DNA from: JAGLQA01 sp023135565
GTDB lineage: Bacteria > Acidobacteriota > Aminicenantia > UBA2199
Assembly: GCA_030639305.1 (NCBI GenBank)
Contig: DAOWCY010000029.1
Location: 1 to 49,059 of the forward strand
Length of the DNA stretch: 49,059 nucleotides
Reading direction: 5' to 3'
The notes below the pieces were generated by a model, which did not search any database, was not told the DNA's origin, and saw only the letters and a list, made by a program, of their open reading frames with translations. A program made the position numbers and the translations under genes. Below, in pieces: positions 47,973 to 49,059 of this stretch; positions within the stretch are counted from its first letter, which is position 1; every line of letters begins with the position of its first letter.

Positions 47973-48130
47973 GCCTCCGGCGGGGGACGGCGTTCCCACT
48001 CTCTTAGCCCCGGTTTGGAGTTCCATAACCGATAGTAAAACACTCCATACTGAGGATGCAACTTAAACGCTCCCCCACGCAGTGGGGCTGCCGGGGACCT
48101 CCCTCATTGGGTTCATCGTCGGGGGCCGGT
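47973..48130. repeat. Degenerate MITE-like repeat
   Basis: It starts GCCTCCGGCGGGG, and has CCCCAC-GCA-GTGGGG and GCTGCCGGGGAC at the right side. The middle (about 48005-48060) is unrelated and may be an insertion or a separate piece. It lies between the antitoxin promoter and the end of yafQ. Confidence 0.6.
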
Positions 48131-48158
48131 ATTTTTTTGTTTGTCATAGAAATTTTTA

Positions 48159-48437
48159 TTAAGAAAAAAGATCGGAGTGAGAACCGGTTCGCACTAATAT
48201 CAATTCATTATAAGTTTTATCTATGCGATATATTAAAAGCCGGTCAGGTTCAATATGACATTCCATATGGTCTTTCCAGTTACCTGATAAAAGATGAGGT
48301 TTATATCTTTTCTCAAGCTTTTCTTCCTTTTCAAGTTTTTGTATAACATTTTTAAGTCTTGACATATCCTTTGAACCTGACTTAGATAACCTTTTAATAT
48401 CTTTCTTAAATTTTCCCTCTGCCCTGATTGTCAACAT
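48159..48437 (-). CDS. yafQ: YafQ-family mRNA interferase toxin, 92 aa
   Basis: A RelE/YafQ ribosome-dependent ribonuclease. Family signatures are FKKDIKRLSKSGSKDMSRLK, the HLLSGNWKDHMECHIEPDRL, LLIYRI core and the end ELILVRTGSHSDLF, which carries the catalytic His. The length is standard. The start codon follows the dinJ stop directly, so translation is coupled. Likely held inactive by the DinJ-type antitoxin. Confidence 0.95.
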   Translation of the reverse strand: MLTIRAEGKFKKDIKRLSKSGSKDMSRLKNVIQKLEKEEKLEKRYKPHLLSGNWKDHMECHIEPDRLLIYRIDKTYNELILVRTGSHSDLFS

Positions 48438-48701
48438 CTAAATGCCCAGGTCCTCGAATAACTCATCACTATCCTTGTAAGTCGTTAAATTTTTTCTTTC
48501 ACGTGAATTTCTCAACGCTTCCTCTGTCTCTTTATTCGGGATTTTGACGTCGAAAGGGATTCCTTTTTTGGCTAATACCTGGTGATAAAACATGTTTATA
48601 GCAGTCGAATGATTTAATCCCAATTCGTTCAATATTTTCCCAACTCTTTCTTTTAATGTTTTATTTGTTCTCACAGTTAACGTGGCATCTGCCTGTATCA
48701 T
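48438..48701 (-). CDS. dinJ: DinJ/RelB-family antitoxin, 87 aa
   Basis: A ribbon-helix-helix antitoxin: ATLTVRTNKTLKERVGKILN, then ELGLNHSTAINMFYHQVLAK and GIPFDVKIPN, as in DinJ. The start at 48701 is fixed by AGGAGGC 6 bases upstream; the longer frame to 48833 runs through the REP-like element and the leader. The mRNA leader is about 107 bases long and contains that hairpin. Normally the complex represses its own promoter (48815-48843). Confidence 0.93.
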   Translation of the reverse strand: MIQADATLTVRTNKTLKERVGKILNELGLNHSTAINMFYHQVLAKKGIPFDVKIPNKETEEALRNSRERKNLTTYKDSDELFEDLGI

Positions 48702-48750
48702 TTTTGCCTCCTGCTTTTTTGCCGTTTCACGGCCGGTAATATACTGCAAA

Positions 48751-48780
48751 GGCCCCTCATAGGCTGCGGGCGCCGCCCGC
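48751..48780. repeat. REP-like hairpin in the dinJ leader
   Basis: GGCCCCTCATAGGCT and GCGGGCG-C-CGCCCGC. Compared with GCGGACG-C-CGTCCGC in other copies, the A-T pair is replaced by G-C on both arms, so the stem is kept. Confidence 0.75.
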
Positions 48781-48814
48781 TTTTCGGGCACAGTCTTAAA
48801 AAGCGCTCCCCCAT

Positions 48815-48843
48815 AATATAGTACATTATTCATACATTGTCAA
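48815..48843 (-). promoter_or_regulatory. dinJ-yafQ promoter
   Basis: On the minus strand, TTGACA (48838-48843), 17 bases, TATATT (48815-48820). It is close to the sigma70 consensus. Confidence 0.65.
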
Positions 48844-48965
48844 TGCTTTTCTTCATAACTATTTAGTTTTAGACAATTTTGAGGGATTTTATTGGACTGT
48901 CCCCTTTTCCTGTCTCCCATTAAGCGTCCGTCCGCCAGTATAATTTCGATGAGTTTGGGACTAAT

Positions 48966-49046
48966 GCCCGTTTGTTGAAGGCCGAAGGCTGTTCCGCTGA
49001 TGGCCAAATGCTGAAAGCCGAATGCCGAAAGCTGAAGGCTGTAAGT
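48966..49046. repeat. Short heptad-like tandem repeat (GCTGAAG/GCCGAAA)
   Basis: Near-repeats of GCYGAAR (GGCCGAAGGCT, ATGCTGAAAGCC, GCCGAAAGCTGAAGGCT) follow TGCCCGTTTGTTGAA. Related sequence follows the same CCCGTTTG motif near 289 and 32284. The stretch 48844-48965 shows nothing else. Confidence 0.6.
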
Positions 49047-49059
49047 GTTTAGTTTTTCC

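Overview
The window looks like a piece of an uncultured bacterial genome of moderate GC content. Several things suggest Candidatus Aminicenantes or another Acidobacteriota-like lineage. These are the many multi-hairpin GC-rich repeats between genes, the giant Fn3/Ig/BACON surface protein with its characteristic C-terminal Ig-like segment, the Tat-exported Gfo/Idh/MocA oxidoreductase, the M14 peptidase and the rhomboid-TPR fusion. This placement rests on recalled resemblance and was not searched. UGA, UAA and UAG all act as stops. No rRNA, tRNA, CRISPR array, phage or transposase gene was recognised.

Layout. Bases 1-5000 hold repeats, a small hypothetical gene, a TPR lipoprotein, a secreted alpha/beta hydrolase, a Nif3-family protein and a small gene with its own promoter. 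Bases 5240-11473 (minus strand) are one tightly coupled signalling operon: P-loop ATPase, NTPase-PAS-GAF-histidine kinase, stand-alone receiver and GGDEF cyclase. It has a good promoter at 11519-11547 and a palindrome beyond its end. Bases 11781-21722 encode exported proteins: M14 peptidase, TraB/GumN lipoprotein and a 1936-residue repeat protein. Bases 21984-28740 hold a two-permease peptide-type ABC pair, the rhomboid fusion, a small exported protein and an AAA_14/DUF4143 ATPase. Bases 29118-34841 mix a broken toxin-antitoxin locus, an orphan GspF/PilC protein, a DUF418 membrane protein, an aminotransferase, a truncated hicB, a stray copy of the apbE 3' end, and vapBC with an early stop. Bases 35141-39395 are a redox operon: seven-haem cytochrome c, b-type-like membrane protein and ApbE. 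Bases 39569-44610 carry two Gfo/Idh/MocA dehydrogenases and a TIM-barrel sugar isomerase, as expected for sugar or inositol-type catabolism. Bases 44881-47255 encode an exported caspase-like (clan CD) candidate and a coupled lipoprotein. Bases 47268-48701 hold a second vapBC-like pair and dinJ-yafQ.

Two dispersed repeat families run through the window. The first is MITE-like, with 13-bp terminal inverted repeats (GCCTCCGGCGGCC) and several internal hairpins. One copy sits inside the cytochrome reading frame and is read through. The second is a REP-like GC-rich hairpin (core GCGGACG-n-CGTCCGC) that lies at gene ends and supplies the last codons of several proteins. Both families show paired base changes that keep their stems. 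Decayed toxin-antitoxin genes and gene fragments next to these repeats suggest that the repeats shape local gene decay.

The best candidates for an undescribed system are the ATPase/NTPase-kinase/receiver/GGDEF operon, the caspase-like protein with its lipoprotein partner, and the protein-coding MITE-like element.
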